From: Blasia pusilla
Lineage: Eukaryota > Marchantiophyta > Marchantiopsida > Blasiales
Direction: 5' to 3'
Length of the DNA: 64,000 bases
Assembly (NCBI GenBank): GCA_050084515.1
Contig: CM114272.1
Span: 28,520,001-28,584,000 of the forward strand
Below the pieces are notes generated by a model, which did not search any database, had not been told where the DNA came from, and saw nothing but the letters and a program-made list of their open reading frames with translations. The position numbers and the translations under genes were made by a program. The first letter of the stretch is position 1. Each line of letters opens with the position of its first letter. Shown here in pieces: positions 1 to 11,100 of this stretch.

Positions 1-692
1 TTTAATCGAAGACTTCTCATGGGTAGGTGTTTATCACCCTCTATTGGCATAGAAACAGATCTCTTTCTCCTATATAAGGACCAATTGCATTTGGCCCTCT
101 TCATAAAAACAACCAACCAAATCAACTAACATATGGAAGTAATCAAGTAAATGATACTAGTATTCATGGTCGCTACTACTCTCATAATTACACTTATTCA
201 CACTTACTGTAGCATACGATCATACCACCAAAGATGATAGCTTCGCGAGCCTTGATCTCCAATATTCGTTGTTTTCAAAATTCTTCGTAAGGATTTGGTA
301 ACTCTTTCTCCTCCTGGTCTCTATCAGATTCACTTATGAAATCTGATATATCAACTATAGCTCATACCCTTGAGAGCTCCCCACGGATACCAATAGTGCG
401 CAAGGAGATGGAAAATTCTTACTCTTGCAGGTTCAAGCAATGCCATAATTCTATCAAAAATACCCATAGGCTCACACCTATGAATTATCTTCACCTTCAC
501 CTTGAACAGTAGGCTACGGAGCCTACACAAAAAGAAATCAGTGTTGAAGGGAGATCTGAAAAGAAATGAGCTAGATGCCATCCAACCCGCTTTTACTCCT
601 GGATCCCAATTTAATAGATTGGTGAGTAGATGTTATCTCTTTCTCTAAGTGAGTGAGGGTGAGAGTGAGACCATATGTAAATAAATACATGA

Positions 693-729
<37 letters not shown>

Positions 730-898
730 ATATGTAAATGAATGAATGACAGAGAGAGAGAGAGATGATCATATCTATACAGGAAGTTATGCCTTCCTCA
801 GTTCACCGTTCCTTCATCTTGGAGATACGACCGCACACCCACCTTCAATCACTTTCACACTCTAAGTTCTCAAACTCTAAGTGAGTGAGTGTGAGAGT
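1..898. other. intergenic DNA, possible promoter-like start
   Basis: No gene is supported here. A TATA-like stretch (ctatataagg, about 70-79) is followed by an A/C-rich leader-like tract and an ATG near 133, but that frame closes after a few codons. This could be the promoter of a truncated gene or chance. The right part is rich in GAGA and GTGAGTGA motifs. Confidence 0.3.
696..727. repeat. (GA)n microsatellite
   Basis: An uninterrupted GA dinucleotide run of about 32 bp. A second short GA run lies near 751-764. Confidence 0.9.
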
Positions 899-1244
899 GA
901 GATATATATTGTACCAGAGTGCCACTCTAAGCCACCAAGCCAACACATTGCTGTTATATTTCCACTCTCAGGTGAAAATTGTTACAAACTCAACACCTTC
1001 TCAAACATGTCGATCGCGGACCTAGAAGTCGAAACACTTACCTCTTTGCAACCTTGTCCACATACCACAGCTAGAGTGTATGTGGACATGGTTGCAAAGA
1101 GGTAAGTGTTTCGACTTCTAGGTCCGCGATCGACATGTTTGAGAGGGTGTTGAGTTTGTAACAATTTTCACCTGAGAGTGGAAATATAACAACAATGTGT
1201 TGGCTTGGTGGCTTAGAGTGGCACTCTGGTTCAATATATATCTC
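899..1244. repeat. 346-bp near-perfect inverted repeat (hairpin)
   Basis: The arms are 899-1065 and 1078-1244, 167 bp each, with four mismatches by hand comparison and a 12-nt loop (1066-1077). A transcript of either strand would fold into one long duplex. It could be a MITE, a young MIRNA or hairpin-RNA locus made by inverted duplication, or a foldback insertion. I see no clear target-site duplication or known transposon terminus at the ends. Short frames across the arms are by-products of the symmetry and I do not call them genes. Confidence 0.85.
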
Positions 1245-1329
1245 CTAGGGCTAGTTTTTATGAGGCTTGGTTATATATTTTTATTTTTATTTTTATCTTT
1301 ATATTTTTTCTCCAAATTATATTTTCTAA

Positions 1330-1560
1330 TACACATGTGTGAAAAAATGACTAGGATTATTGAACCAGTCATGGGATATGACTTTTGAAACACTCAATCA
1401 TTCCGAATACTATTTGAGTCATTAGGTTATGACTGATTCAATTTTCTAAGTCATTGAAAATGACTAAACCAATATAGTTATACTTTGAATCATTTTGTGC
1501 ATAAGTCATTCTATGTCCAATCATATACATCTTACTTTTCTTCAAGTGATTATCACAACA
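1330..1560. repeat. relic of CACTA-type subterminal repeats
   Basis: The stretch carries several ATGACT/AGTCAT hexamers in both orientations in AT-rich DNA. This is the same motif that fills the subterminal zone of the CACTA element at 36.7-37.5 kb. No CACTA terminus or transposase is seen beside it, so it is probably a decayed end of a related element. Confidence 0.5.
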
Positions 1561-1929
1561 AGTGCTATAAAAACATATAAAATAGATTCTAATGAAAAAA
1601 CCTAACATACCATTTTTTTTCAAATCTTAATGAAAAAAATTATTACTTAAATTTTGACATTTGATTAAAAAAAGGACATGTGATATTCCTATATCATTTT
1701 ACATTCCTTAATCTCGTCTTTGACAATAGTAAAGATGTTGGTTGGTTTAATACCACCTATTATGCATAAAAACTAATTATCTTAACATACAATTTTTAAT
1801 AAGAAAAAATTGATAGCAAAACTAAGTAAGAAATTTTAACACAAATTAAAAAAAAATTACCCATTTAAAAATCAAACAAAGGAAATAAAGCATTTCTAGA
1901 GTATTTTAAAATATTACATTTAATGGCCC

Positions 1930-2272
1930 ATACAACACGTTTGCACACCGACAAAGTCTATGTCCGCGGACTTATGTTCGCCCCATGGATGGATATGTCT
2001 ATGTGGGCCTGAGTACCTACGGCCTACACACGAGCCCACCTTGAAGCCCGCCGCATAGACCCGGGCTAACGGAGCCTGCAACCAAGCAGGCTCTACACGG
2101 GCATGAGCCCGCCCAATGAGGGCCAAGCCCGCCTTGTGGGCCTGCCGCGTGCCCTAACGAGTCATGCAACGGGTGCGAAAGCTGTCAGCCCACATCTATG
2201 CAGCGGGCTTCAAGCAGGCTCCAGGGCGGACCCAAGTGCAGGTTAGGCATGTTCGTGGACATGTCCCTACTT
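1930..2272. repeat. GC-rich dispersed repeat, copy A
   Basis: A GC-rich island in AT-rich DNA, full of GGGC/GCCC and agcccgcc motifs. It aligns by eye with 6430-6815, sharing the blocks tgtccgcgg near the start, catagaccygggctgac in the middle and gcaacgggtgc late. Read on the minus strand it begins tagggacatgtccacgaac, which resembles the ends of plant hAT-type non-autonomous elements, but a matching opposite terminus was not found. The 68-aa frame within it is low-complexity and not a gene. Confidence 0.6.
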
Positions 2273-4079
2273 ATCCTATACGTGCAACCTTGCCATACAA
2301 TATATGAAAAAATCAGTTAAAATATTAATGAGGTAGTTTTTGATTGAAATGAACTATATGTAAGAAACTCTCAATAAGAAAATTATCATCCTTAGGAATC
2401 TTGAATGAAAACTTCCATCAATTTATTTTGAGTATCTCAAATAGTTGGCATGAAAACTATTGAAAATTTTATTAGAGAATCTTACATAAAATCATAGACT
2501 GATTTCAAATTTGAAAGCACATGATTCATTTTAGCATTTGAAAATAGACATGTGGCATCCATACAATGTTTCAAATATTATTTCTTAACCCCTAATATAA
2601 ATAATACTATAGATGATAATTTAGGCTAGGGACTCTAGATTTACGTCACATCAACAATCATCTTTATAACGAGTAGTTTAGTTTAGTGTAGGTGTAAGGC
2701 ATATCAAGAAGGGACTATCTTTAACTTAGTAAAAAGAAGTTGGTTACAAGCATTAGTCATCACTTATAAAAGAGGACGACATCTTTTTTCACTCGTAAAT
2801 TTTTTTAATATTTAATTTTCATGAAGTAAAAATAGGGCATCAGAACTTATGGAGTTCAAAATGCTACTTGGGTGTTTGAAATTAGCATTCTAAAACTTTG
2901 GGGTCTAAGGCTACTTTCATAGATTTCTAGTAAGAAAATTGTATCTCTCTAATAGCAACTTCCCCCGGGGAAGTTGTACTTTATCCCATCATAAGTTGAT
3001 GAATTGAAAAGGTCAAATAAAAAAATTTAAAACCCTTTTCAATGGAAATTTCTTAGTTTAACCTTCCTTCTTTTAGGGGAATCCATTGATCAAAATTATT
3101 TGGAGACTCTTAAATGCCTTCTATAATCTATCAAGGTGAATATGGGAATAAGAATATTCTTTAGAGGTACAACCATATGTAGCTAGAAACTAGTAGAAAA
3201 TAGACGAGGATATTGATACACATTTAAATTTTAAACATTAGAATTCACACAAGTGGTCTTTTATCATCACATATTATGTCATTGATTAAAAAAAAAATTC
3301 CCTCATCTATACGATCAATTCAAGAAAGGGAGATTGTTTTCTAAGAAAAGTGATATTTTTTTCAAAGAATTATTTCCTTAAAGAACAAAATTTGATTATG
3401 TGCCAAAAGAACGATTATGTGCCTCTTCCCTTTTGGGATTATTTCCTTAAAGAACAAAATTTGAAATTTATTTTTGAAATGGAAAATTCTCTAATGGTCT
3501 AAGACTAAAAACTTTGACATGTGTCAAAGGGAAAAGAACATATAGCCCATGTATTTGTAATATTTTTAGGGAAGTATGTTGAAATAGGAAAATTTATTTT
3601 CTTAATGAAGTGAAAATTTTCTTTTACCAAAGGAAACTTGGGATATCCCATATCCCAAGCATATTACACAAATATCCTAAGTAAAAGGTTTATTGAATTT
3701 AAGACCTCTTACTAGTATTTGAGAAATTAATAAATAGATATCAAGTCAAGAAACCAATTAAAAGAACCTAAAAACATAGAGATTCCACTTTGATCAATAT
3801 AAAGTCATCCATTTCAATTTTAGCTAGCAAGGATTTAATTTGAGCATAGATTGATCTCTTAGAAATTTTATTTAGATTTTAATAAGTCATAATTCCAATG
3901 GATGTAGGATTTTTAGTAATTTTTTAGTATAAATTAGAAACTATGAGAAGTTCTTTCATTTTGCAGAATTTTTTTCCCCAAGAATTTACTCACCAAAGTT
4001 TTCTTATTTTTCTTTGCTCATGAAAATCTTCCATGCATTTTTTTCTTTCATTAGAATTTTTGTATCCACATCGCTAAGA
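2273..4079. other. AT-rich intergenic DNA, no gene seen
   Basis: The stretch is strongly AT-rich with stops in all frames. No domain, RNA gene or terminal repeat could be recognised. Confidence 0.6.
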
Positions 4080-4126
4080 TCGCATATAGACAAAGTCCAT
4101 GTCCGCGGACATATCCATGGACTTAT
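4080..4126. repeat. fragment of the GC-rich dispersed repeat
   Basis: The segment contains gacaaagtccatgtccgcgg and a palindromic tgtccgcggaca. It matches the first 30-40 bp of copy A (near 1950) and copy B (near 6460), so it is a short piece of that family, ending where the Copia LTR region begins. Confidence 0.45.
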
Positions 4127-4246
4127 ATGCGTACTAGAGAAGGACTTTTCAATGTAGGCCCCATCTCTCCCTTCTTTCTCATACCCCCACTTGCCTTCGT
4201 GATTCGCACTCCCCCTTCTTTCTCCTCCCACCTCCACTCCCTCCCC

Positions 4247-4518
4247 TTATTCTTGAGTTATAGTCAAACTCTAATCTACATTCGGTACTCACACAAAATA
4301 GCTTATTTTTGTCAAAACTCGATTATCTTAACTAAAACTAATTAATCTAACTCAAAACTATGGTTAAGATTAGGGTTAGGGTTGCTTGTACATACCCTAT
4401 ATAATTGAGAAGGGGACTAGCTTCCATTCATTTTCTCATTGCAAAATTTCATTCTTCATGGTGGTATGTGAGTGAGAGTCGTATCCCACTAGTTATGCTT
4501 CTTTAGCATTTTTCTACA
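4247..4518 (+). repeat. Copia 5' LTR (truncated or diverged at its left end)
   Basis: The sequence is the reverse complement of the LTR copies at 21883-22188 and 27433-27738. It includes the shared block gcttgtacataccctatata with a TATA-like motif near 4398, and ends in CA directly before the primer site. It is shorter than the 306-bp intact LTR; the first 30-40 bp are diverged or missing. A short gggttaggg run near 4370 is part of the LTR. Confidence 0.8.
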
Positions 4519-4530
4519 TGGTATCAAAGC
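4519..4530 (+). other. primer-binding site, initiator tRNA-Met type
   Basis: The sequence tggtatcaaagc immediately follows the LTR. It resembles the canonical plant Copia site tggtatcagagc, complementary to the 3' end of tRNA-iMet, with a G-to-A change. The copy at 27421-27432 also has a variant (tggtatcagaat). Confidence 0.8.
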
Positions 4531-5334
4531 GATAAGAGAATATTAATTGAAATTCTTGGTGTTTGAGGAGAGAAGAGAGGCAAGAGAAGGCATAATTTCA
4601 AGTTGGGAGAAAGAAATCTCAATCAGAGCTTAGTGACAAAAGATTTGAAGTGGAGCTATGACGATGAAAAAAATTTGGTGGCATTTTTTAGGACTTTCTC
4701 GGTCGATTTAGCAATTTGGATCCGCGGTGGTCAAAACGAAGCCGAATCATCTTGTAGAGCTTGTCAAGAGCTACCAACTGCATTTTAGACCACTTTTATC
4801 AAAATATACTCTTACAATATTCCCTATATATTTAACATTCTCATTCCAATGCATCCAAAATCTCAATTCTGACATTCTGAGCCTTGCAATAATAATTTCA
4901 AAGTAGAAAAGTGCAACTAGTAAAGGAAAGTTTTGCAGTTTGCTCTCTACAGACCAATTTCAACTACTTCTTCCATATAGATGATCAATTTTGGAAAATT
5001 TCATATCAAATTCTATTTAGGAGTGATCTATGCTTCAATTGGAGTAATGGAGAGCTTGATATTATATTTTTATGAGTAAAATCGTTCTTCATGGAATATT
5101 CCTCAACAGCAATCATAGACAAAAAAAGCTAGATATTAAGTAGAATTACAATGTGTAGAGAATCGCATGAAATAATTTCTCATAGATCAAGAACTATGGT
5201 AGCTTGTTATAAGTGATGAGGCCAATCCAAAAGTCGATTCAATACACTTGGATGTTTGCGCTTCGAACAAACGTGCAAGGCAAGTAATCCACTACATTTC
5301 AATAACAATCAGTTCGCCAATGATTGATCACATT

Positions 5335-6389
5335 TAAGATGTTGATATTTTGAAGGAGGCCTGGGATGCATTAGAAAGGCTATTCGAGACATATAAAAAG
5401 CCCAGAAAGCCTCAATTGAAACATAAATTGAACAAAGTGAGAAAAGGATCGCAAAGCATCAATGACTATGTTTTGAGTATCGGACATATTATTGATCACT
5501 TGAATAGTATTGGAGTGATAGTAGAAGATGATGATCTGATTATGTTCACTCTTCAAGGCCTTCCAAAGAATTACAAGTCTTTTGAGACTTGTAACTCTAT
5601 GAGAGAGAAGTATCCAACCTTTCAAGAGTTAATATAATTATTAATTAGTAAGGAGATGCGCCTAGTAGGCAACAATAGCTCATCTAATATGCAAGAGAGT
5701 ACGCTATTTGCAGGTGGTGGATATTAAACACGTGGCCCTCAACATACTTCACTCAATCAAGTGCGATCCAGTATGAGAGGCAATCACAAGGTAGTGATGA
5801 TGGAAACCGTTGGGGTCGAGGTCAACAACAGAGGGTCCTTGGATATTGCAATTACTGTGGGATAAAGGATCACTATGCAAAGTTTTGCTTCAAGAAGAAG
5901 GTAGATATCAGAACATGAGCCTTACAACAACAAAACTATGTATAGCAACAACACCAAGGGCAGTATCAAGAATAACAACATTAATAAACTGAGTACCTTC
6001 TGGTCATGACTCATCATATGGAAGCAATGGTCAAGAAAGACTCGACAAAAGATTTGTAATTTGACTCTGATCCATAAAATCACGTGATCTCACAAGCTAA
6101 ATCGTTCAGTAGTATGGAGCCGGTGAAAGATCATGCAATACTCCTTCTAGGAGATAATACTCAACATCATATCACGTATACTGATGAAGTTCCAATAACA
6201 TCATATGGTCTTTGCGCTCTTGGAAATATTCTCTATGTTCCTATCATAATAAAAAAATTGATCTCTTTAGGACAGATAGTAGAACAGGGTTATCAAGTGA
6301 AGTTCAACGTACATGGTTGTTTAGTCAAACAGATTTTGGATTTTTTGGTGTTTGACAAAACAAAGTCTGAGCCTTTTTTTATGAAATAA
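5335..6389 (+). pseudogene. Copia gag and protease-region remnant
   Basis: The frame at 5350-5637 encodes a UBN2/Copia-gag-like segment (motifs AWDALERLFE, NDYVLSI, LQGLPKNYKSF). It hits a stop, and the same protein continues to LLISKEMRL. A CCHC zinc knuckle (C-N-Y-C-G-I-K-D-H-Y-A-K-F-C) lies at 5847-5888 in another frame, and a protease-to-integrase linker resembling NILYVP...KLISLGQ at 6084-6389. Stops and frameshifts separate the parts, so the gene is dead. In a functional element gag would form the virus-like particle and the knuckle would bind the RNA. Confidence 0.8.
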
Positions 6390-6429
6390 ATTACTCTTTA
6401 CATTAACTAGTTCCATGTATGATGCAGAT

Positions 6430-6815
6430 ACTCCTCCCACCTTGGCAAGGATGCACACGGATAATATCCATGTCCACGGTTTTATCTCCGCCGTATGAAC
6501 AGATATGTCCTTGCGGACCTGGATACTCGCGACCCACACCCGAGCTCATCGAGAGCCCTATGCATAGACCTGGGCTGACGTAGTCCGCAACCGTCGCACG
6601 ACCCACGGGAGGCCCATAGGGCGGGCTTGGCCCCCATTGGATGGGTCATGAGCCCGCCCCCATCCGGCCGTATGGGCCTGAGCCCGTCCAATGGGGATTA
6701 AGCCCACCCCGGGGTCCTCGCAACGGGTGCAAGCTCTGTCATCCTTGGTCAACGCGGCAGGCTCTAGGGCGGGCTTGGGTGCAAGCCGAGCATGTCCAAG
6801 GTTAAGTCTGTGCCA
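6430..6815. repeat. GC-rich dispersed repeat, copy B
   Basis: A second, somewhat longer copy of the repeat at 1930-2272, in the same orientation. The middle holds extra agcccgcc/gggcgggc units, suggesting internal expansion. Overlapping short frames on the minus strand reflect the GC-rich composition. The copy lies just downstream of the truncated Copia element. Confidence 0.6.
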
Positions 6816-7479
6816 TGGAAAAACTTGTCTCTTTCCACGCAACCTTGTACCTTGGGTTTAAAAAGAATCCATGAGTATCCTCAAATTTGAAAAGAGTTGG
6901 TTTTCGATTTTTTTCACACATACAAATATTCTATCATAAAATTTCCCAGGAATCTAATGTAGTTGAAAGTATTGAATATTCTCTAAAATGAGCCAAAATT
7001 AAATGAAATTTTTTTAATTTGAGCTCATTTCATTCTTTTCACATGCGTTGTGATACATAGAAAGGTATGTCAGAAAATGTTAAAATCACCTACAAAATTC
7101 TTACTAGATGATCACTCGTGAATCATCCTTCATTAAAAAATATAATCCTATTTAAAAAAAGGGATATCTAGACTATTGAGAATATTAAAATAGAATAAAA
7201 ATTCAAAATTGATTCTTATGAGCATTTGCATTGAGAGTTTAGAGATAAGTAAAATTGTGACAAAATTTAAGGTTATCCTTAATTCAAAGAATCCCCAAAT
7301 TTAAAGACAAGCGTTGGCATGTTGGGTCTTCCACACACCATGACGCTCAATCATGTGTGAACGTATTTCAATGAATATGCTTTCCGTAATATGGTAACTT
7401 CCTCGTACAATATAAAAAAATTCAACCCAAAATTTCAAAGGAAATCTTATATGATTTTAATAATACTAGTAAGATTTCT
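6816..7479. other. AT-rich intergenic DNA, no gene seen
   Basis: No coding potential, RNA gene or repeat was recognised. Confidence 0.55.
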
Positions 7480-7921
7480 ATTACGTCTTATGATAGATTA
7501 GGAAGTTTTGGTAGAGCGTCTTAGAGGAAAATCGGAGGACAACCTCAAGAGATCGAGGAAAACTTGCTGAGGCCTCGGGTAACTTGAGAGAGCAGGTTTT
7601 CCCTTCGTTTTGGCTCATTCAAAGTTATATAGAGAAACTTACTATTTTGAGTAATTTTTATTTCGAGTATAGTTAACTTTCCACTTTGGAAAGTGACCCT
7701 TGATCCCCTATAGCAAGTCAAGAGCCAAGAAGGCAACCTGCGAGCATAGGTTACCATAGAGAGAGCTTGGAAGAGGGAAGGAGATATACCCAAAGAGAGA
7801 GGGAGCTTTGGAGATTTATTCTCTCTTTTTTGAACCTCTTGGCATAAGGCCGTTGAGCTATGATCCTCCTTACCTTATGAGTAAACCAAGCCTTTCATTA
7901 GGAGAGTGGGTCTAGTTTAAC

Positions 7922-7965
<44 letters not shown>

Positions 7966-8110
7966 AGTGCTTGTGATTTATAAAAAGATATTTCGGTACA
8001 CGATCATTTCGATGTTTACATATCGTGAGTGAATATGGTATCTCGTGGGTTTGTGTGTGTATTTGATGACAACAATGTCTATTGTGTAACGATGTGTATG
8101 CACGGAAAAT
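7480..8110 (+). repeat. LTR-like repeat, family B copy 1
   Basis: The stretch aligns over about 600 bp with 28060-28722, sharing blocks such as gacccttgatcccctatag, gagagagcttgg, aggagagtgggt and the end gtaacgatgtgtatgcac. The general layout and the final block are also shared with the family A LTR-like copies at 19.1 and 29.5 kb. It ends near a gtatgcac motif, as those do. It is probably a solo LTR of a large LTR retroelement; exact ends and target duplication are not resolved. A (GA)n run at 7924-7961 sits inside it and is absent from copy 2. Confidence 0.6.
7924..7961. repeat. (GA)n microsatellite
   Basis: An uninterrupted GA run of about 38 bp inside the LTR-like repeat. Confidence 0.9.
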
Positions 8111-11100
8111 GGGAGAATTGGATGCATTGCCTGTGCGGTGACGATTATGGTAACATGGAATGAAAATTTTGAAACTTGAATTGGTGATCATTAGTACGAG
8201 TACAAACGCTCAAGTACACATATGGGGACAAGTGATAAGCTTGTGTTGATAAGAAAAATGACATTGAAATGGGTATTTGAATGCCAAATATCTCCAAAAA
8301 TATAGATTCACTAGTAAAATTATCCTCTAATCCATACCCATTAGATGGAGAAAACATGGGTTATTTAAATTATCCATCATTAAATTAAAGACCCCTCCAA
8401 GTAAACCCAAAAATTATAAATGCACGGTTACTCTAACCTAACCTAGATGGGAGACCACCACCAACTAGGATTGTCTCTAGAAAATAAAACAGATAATTAT
8501 AAAATACAAAAAGCCATGAATGATATTCCGAAGAGGGATTAAGACTCGCGTTATGACTTGCGGGAAGAGAATTTTGGACAAGTCTTTATTCGAAACTGGA
8601 AGGACTCACGTACTCGCCCACTGAAGGAATTGGGACAATGGCATCAAAAGGTCCCTGGCAGATAATGTATTGCTCTTTCGGATTCTAGGGGGCGCACATG
8701 ACAGTAAAGACGACCCTTCCACAAACTGAGAAGCCCTCGTCTTCTTAAATTCATCGATACCAATGGGTCAGGAGGATCTTCATCCAATTTGAGGTGACCT
8801 GTGTGCTCGTGGGACCTCACAATCATTGACCTGACCCTTCGTTCGATCCGGGCAGACACGAGGATCTTCGCCGCTTCGCAGCGAGGCTTGCGTGGACGGT
8901 CATTCAGGTTCTGGCGAGGCTTCCACATGTGTGAGAAGCCATCCCCTCCTAACGCCGCACGAACGCAGGCTGCGGAGAATAAGCAAGACGACGAATTCCA
9001 CCTCGAATGCTTTCCACTTCAACGGGAAGTTAGTTCCTGAATGATTTGTGATCCCTGACCACAGATTTGGAAGAACGGGGGGCCATGCTTGGGAACGTTT
9101 TTGCGTTGCAGAGCAAATGCATAGTCATTTCATTCTTACCAGAGCGCGACGCTTGTGGATTGATCATACAGATTTGAATTTGTGGAGAGATATTTTGGGA
9201 ATACGTCGGTTTGCAACCAAGATTACGTGTTTCCAAGTTTTCATAGAGTTGTGTAATTTTGGTGTTCATCACCTCTGTGCTTTGCAACTTGCCTTAACTA
9301 GATGAGCGGTGATCACCGCTAGTTGTCTTGCGTCTGCTTAGTCATCTCACGGTGTTGGAATGTAGGTATTGACGTATTCATTTGTCCCATATTCGCTAGT
9401 GTCCTGCGGCAGATTCTACGCTGGTCTTAGTTTTGGGCATCGGCCCGCATATCACAGAATTGAATTCACCGAGATTACGCCTTTGTCTTGCTTTTCTTAG
9501 CTACTTGCTCATTAGATTTGGCAAACCTTCAACATGTCGAGAGAATCGCTGTCAATTCAAAGAAACGATGATTCAATGCACGATGAACGAATTCTGATAA
9601 TTGGAATGAATTTACATTGCGCAAGAGTCAAACCCCAAGTAGATGATTCTAGAAGCTTAAGTAGAAACTGTACACATACATAATTGGCAATTGTACCTTT
9701 GACCTAATCGTGGTCCCTTCCGGTAGACTGGAATCTCTTTGCGCAGCTGCTCTCTCCTTAGTTCAAAGTTCTTCTATTGGATTATTTCTGAGGCTTTTGT
9801 GATGCTGGACTCAGGAAGATAAGAATCATAGCTCCTCCCTCACTGTGTAAAGCCTGCACCGGAAATAGTCGACACGAACATTCGACTTCCAATCAAAGTA
9901 GCTATTCGAATAACAATTGCATTTCTGAAAGTTGGTTGAACAAGTCGCTGTTAACCATTAGCACCGATGGGAAGATCACGATCTAAGGTATAGTGGCGTA
10001 TCTGAAAAATCCAAATTTTCAATATTGCAGCAAAGAATAATCAGGTAAGCCAAAAAAAAGTGAATTCTTTGAGTACTTGGTAGATTTTCTACATTCTGTG
10101 AAATTTTCATTCGACACATGACTTACCAGTGCATGAGTTGATGTCAACAGTGACGAGCAAACCCCTGTTTGCTAAGCATGTACGATCAGGTAATCTCTCT
10201 ACGTTACTGCACACTGGTCCTCATGTTTGCGAAGGCCCCTTCTGTTTATTATTTAGCATCTCCTGTTTTCAAGTCCATCCGCAACCACTCTCAAAACTCA
10301 GACCTCCTCTGCAGATGGTGCTGTCATGGGTACGTCATGAGGTTTTCCTGGACAATGCAAAGGCCCTCTGTTTTCTTGCGCTCCCACCTCATAGCTTCAT
10401 GTATTAACGGTAGAACAATACCAATTATACGTTGAAATTTTCTAGTTGTCAACCTGTTGAACCGTTCAAATTTGTAGTGAATGAATCACCTTCACTATAT
10501 TCTCTCTTCATTTCTTGTGAACGTCTGAGGTGAATTATCTCCTGTTACCTTTGAAGTCTCCTTGTTGTCATTGGTGTTTCGGTCCAGGACACTGGTTGCC
10601 GGGATGTAACTATCGAGAAAATACCCTCGCCCTCTTCATGCCCGATTCAGGGCCTGTCAAGCACAAACTAGAAACAGATAGATGAGAGCCTACCAGCATG
10701 GTCTAGTCAAGTGAAGAGGATAGTTTGTTTCACATTTCTTGCTGACATTTCTTAACTCACAGCAGTCGCTCCTCTACAGCGGATATTTCGTTTAAAGCTC
10801 GTATGCCTCATTATGCTTAACCACAATCTTGTACCGTGCTTATGCTCGACCATCCGGAGGGAATTAAAAGTAGGTCTCAGTCGATATTATACAGCAGTGA
10901 AACTGTGAGCATGTCCATTTAATCGCAAGCTCTCGACTCTCTGCTTGCACTAGATCTGGAAATGGAACGTAGGTCTCAAATAATTTGCTGCAGTAGTGAA
11001 ACTGGGAGCATGTTCATCCGATCACCATACTTTGAAACCTCGGAAAGTACGTCTCAACCAAAATCTCCTGCTGCGGTGAAATTGTATGCAGGATGTGTGA

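Larger units (their letters stand above)
4247..6389 (+). mobile_element. truncated Copia retrotransposon (5' LTR, primer site, gag)
   Basis: A 5' fragment of the Copia family that is complete on the opposite strand at 21883-27738. It contains an LTR ending ...ttttctaca at 4518, a primer-binding site, a leader, gag with a CCHC knuckle, and the start of the protease region. Sequence homologous to the other copy stops near 6389, and no integrase, reverse transcriptase or 3' LTR follows. A GC-rich repeat starts just after the break. It keeps the gag segment that the 22-27 kb copy has lost, so the two copies together define the family's 5' half. Confidence 0.85.

Noticed and set aside
881-1164. 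Small proteins of 74 and 60 aa on both strands
   Set aside because: They are mirror images produced by the inverted repeat at 899-1244, with no domain.
4365-4385. Telomere-like gggttaggg / ccctaaccctaac runs (also near 22015, 27565 and 63530)
   Set aside because: Each lies at the same place inside a copy of the Copia LTR, so it is LTR sequence rather than an interstitial telomere.
4519-4530. tRNA gene
   Set aside because: The match to tRNA-Met is only the 12-nt primer-binding site of the retrotransposon; no cloverleaf is present.
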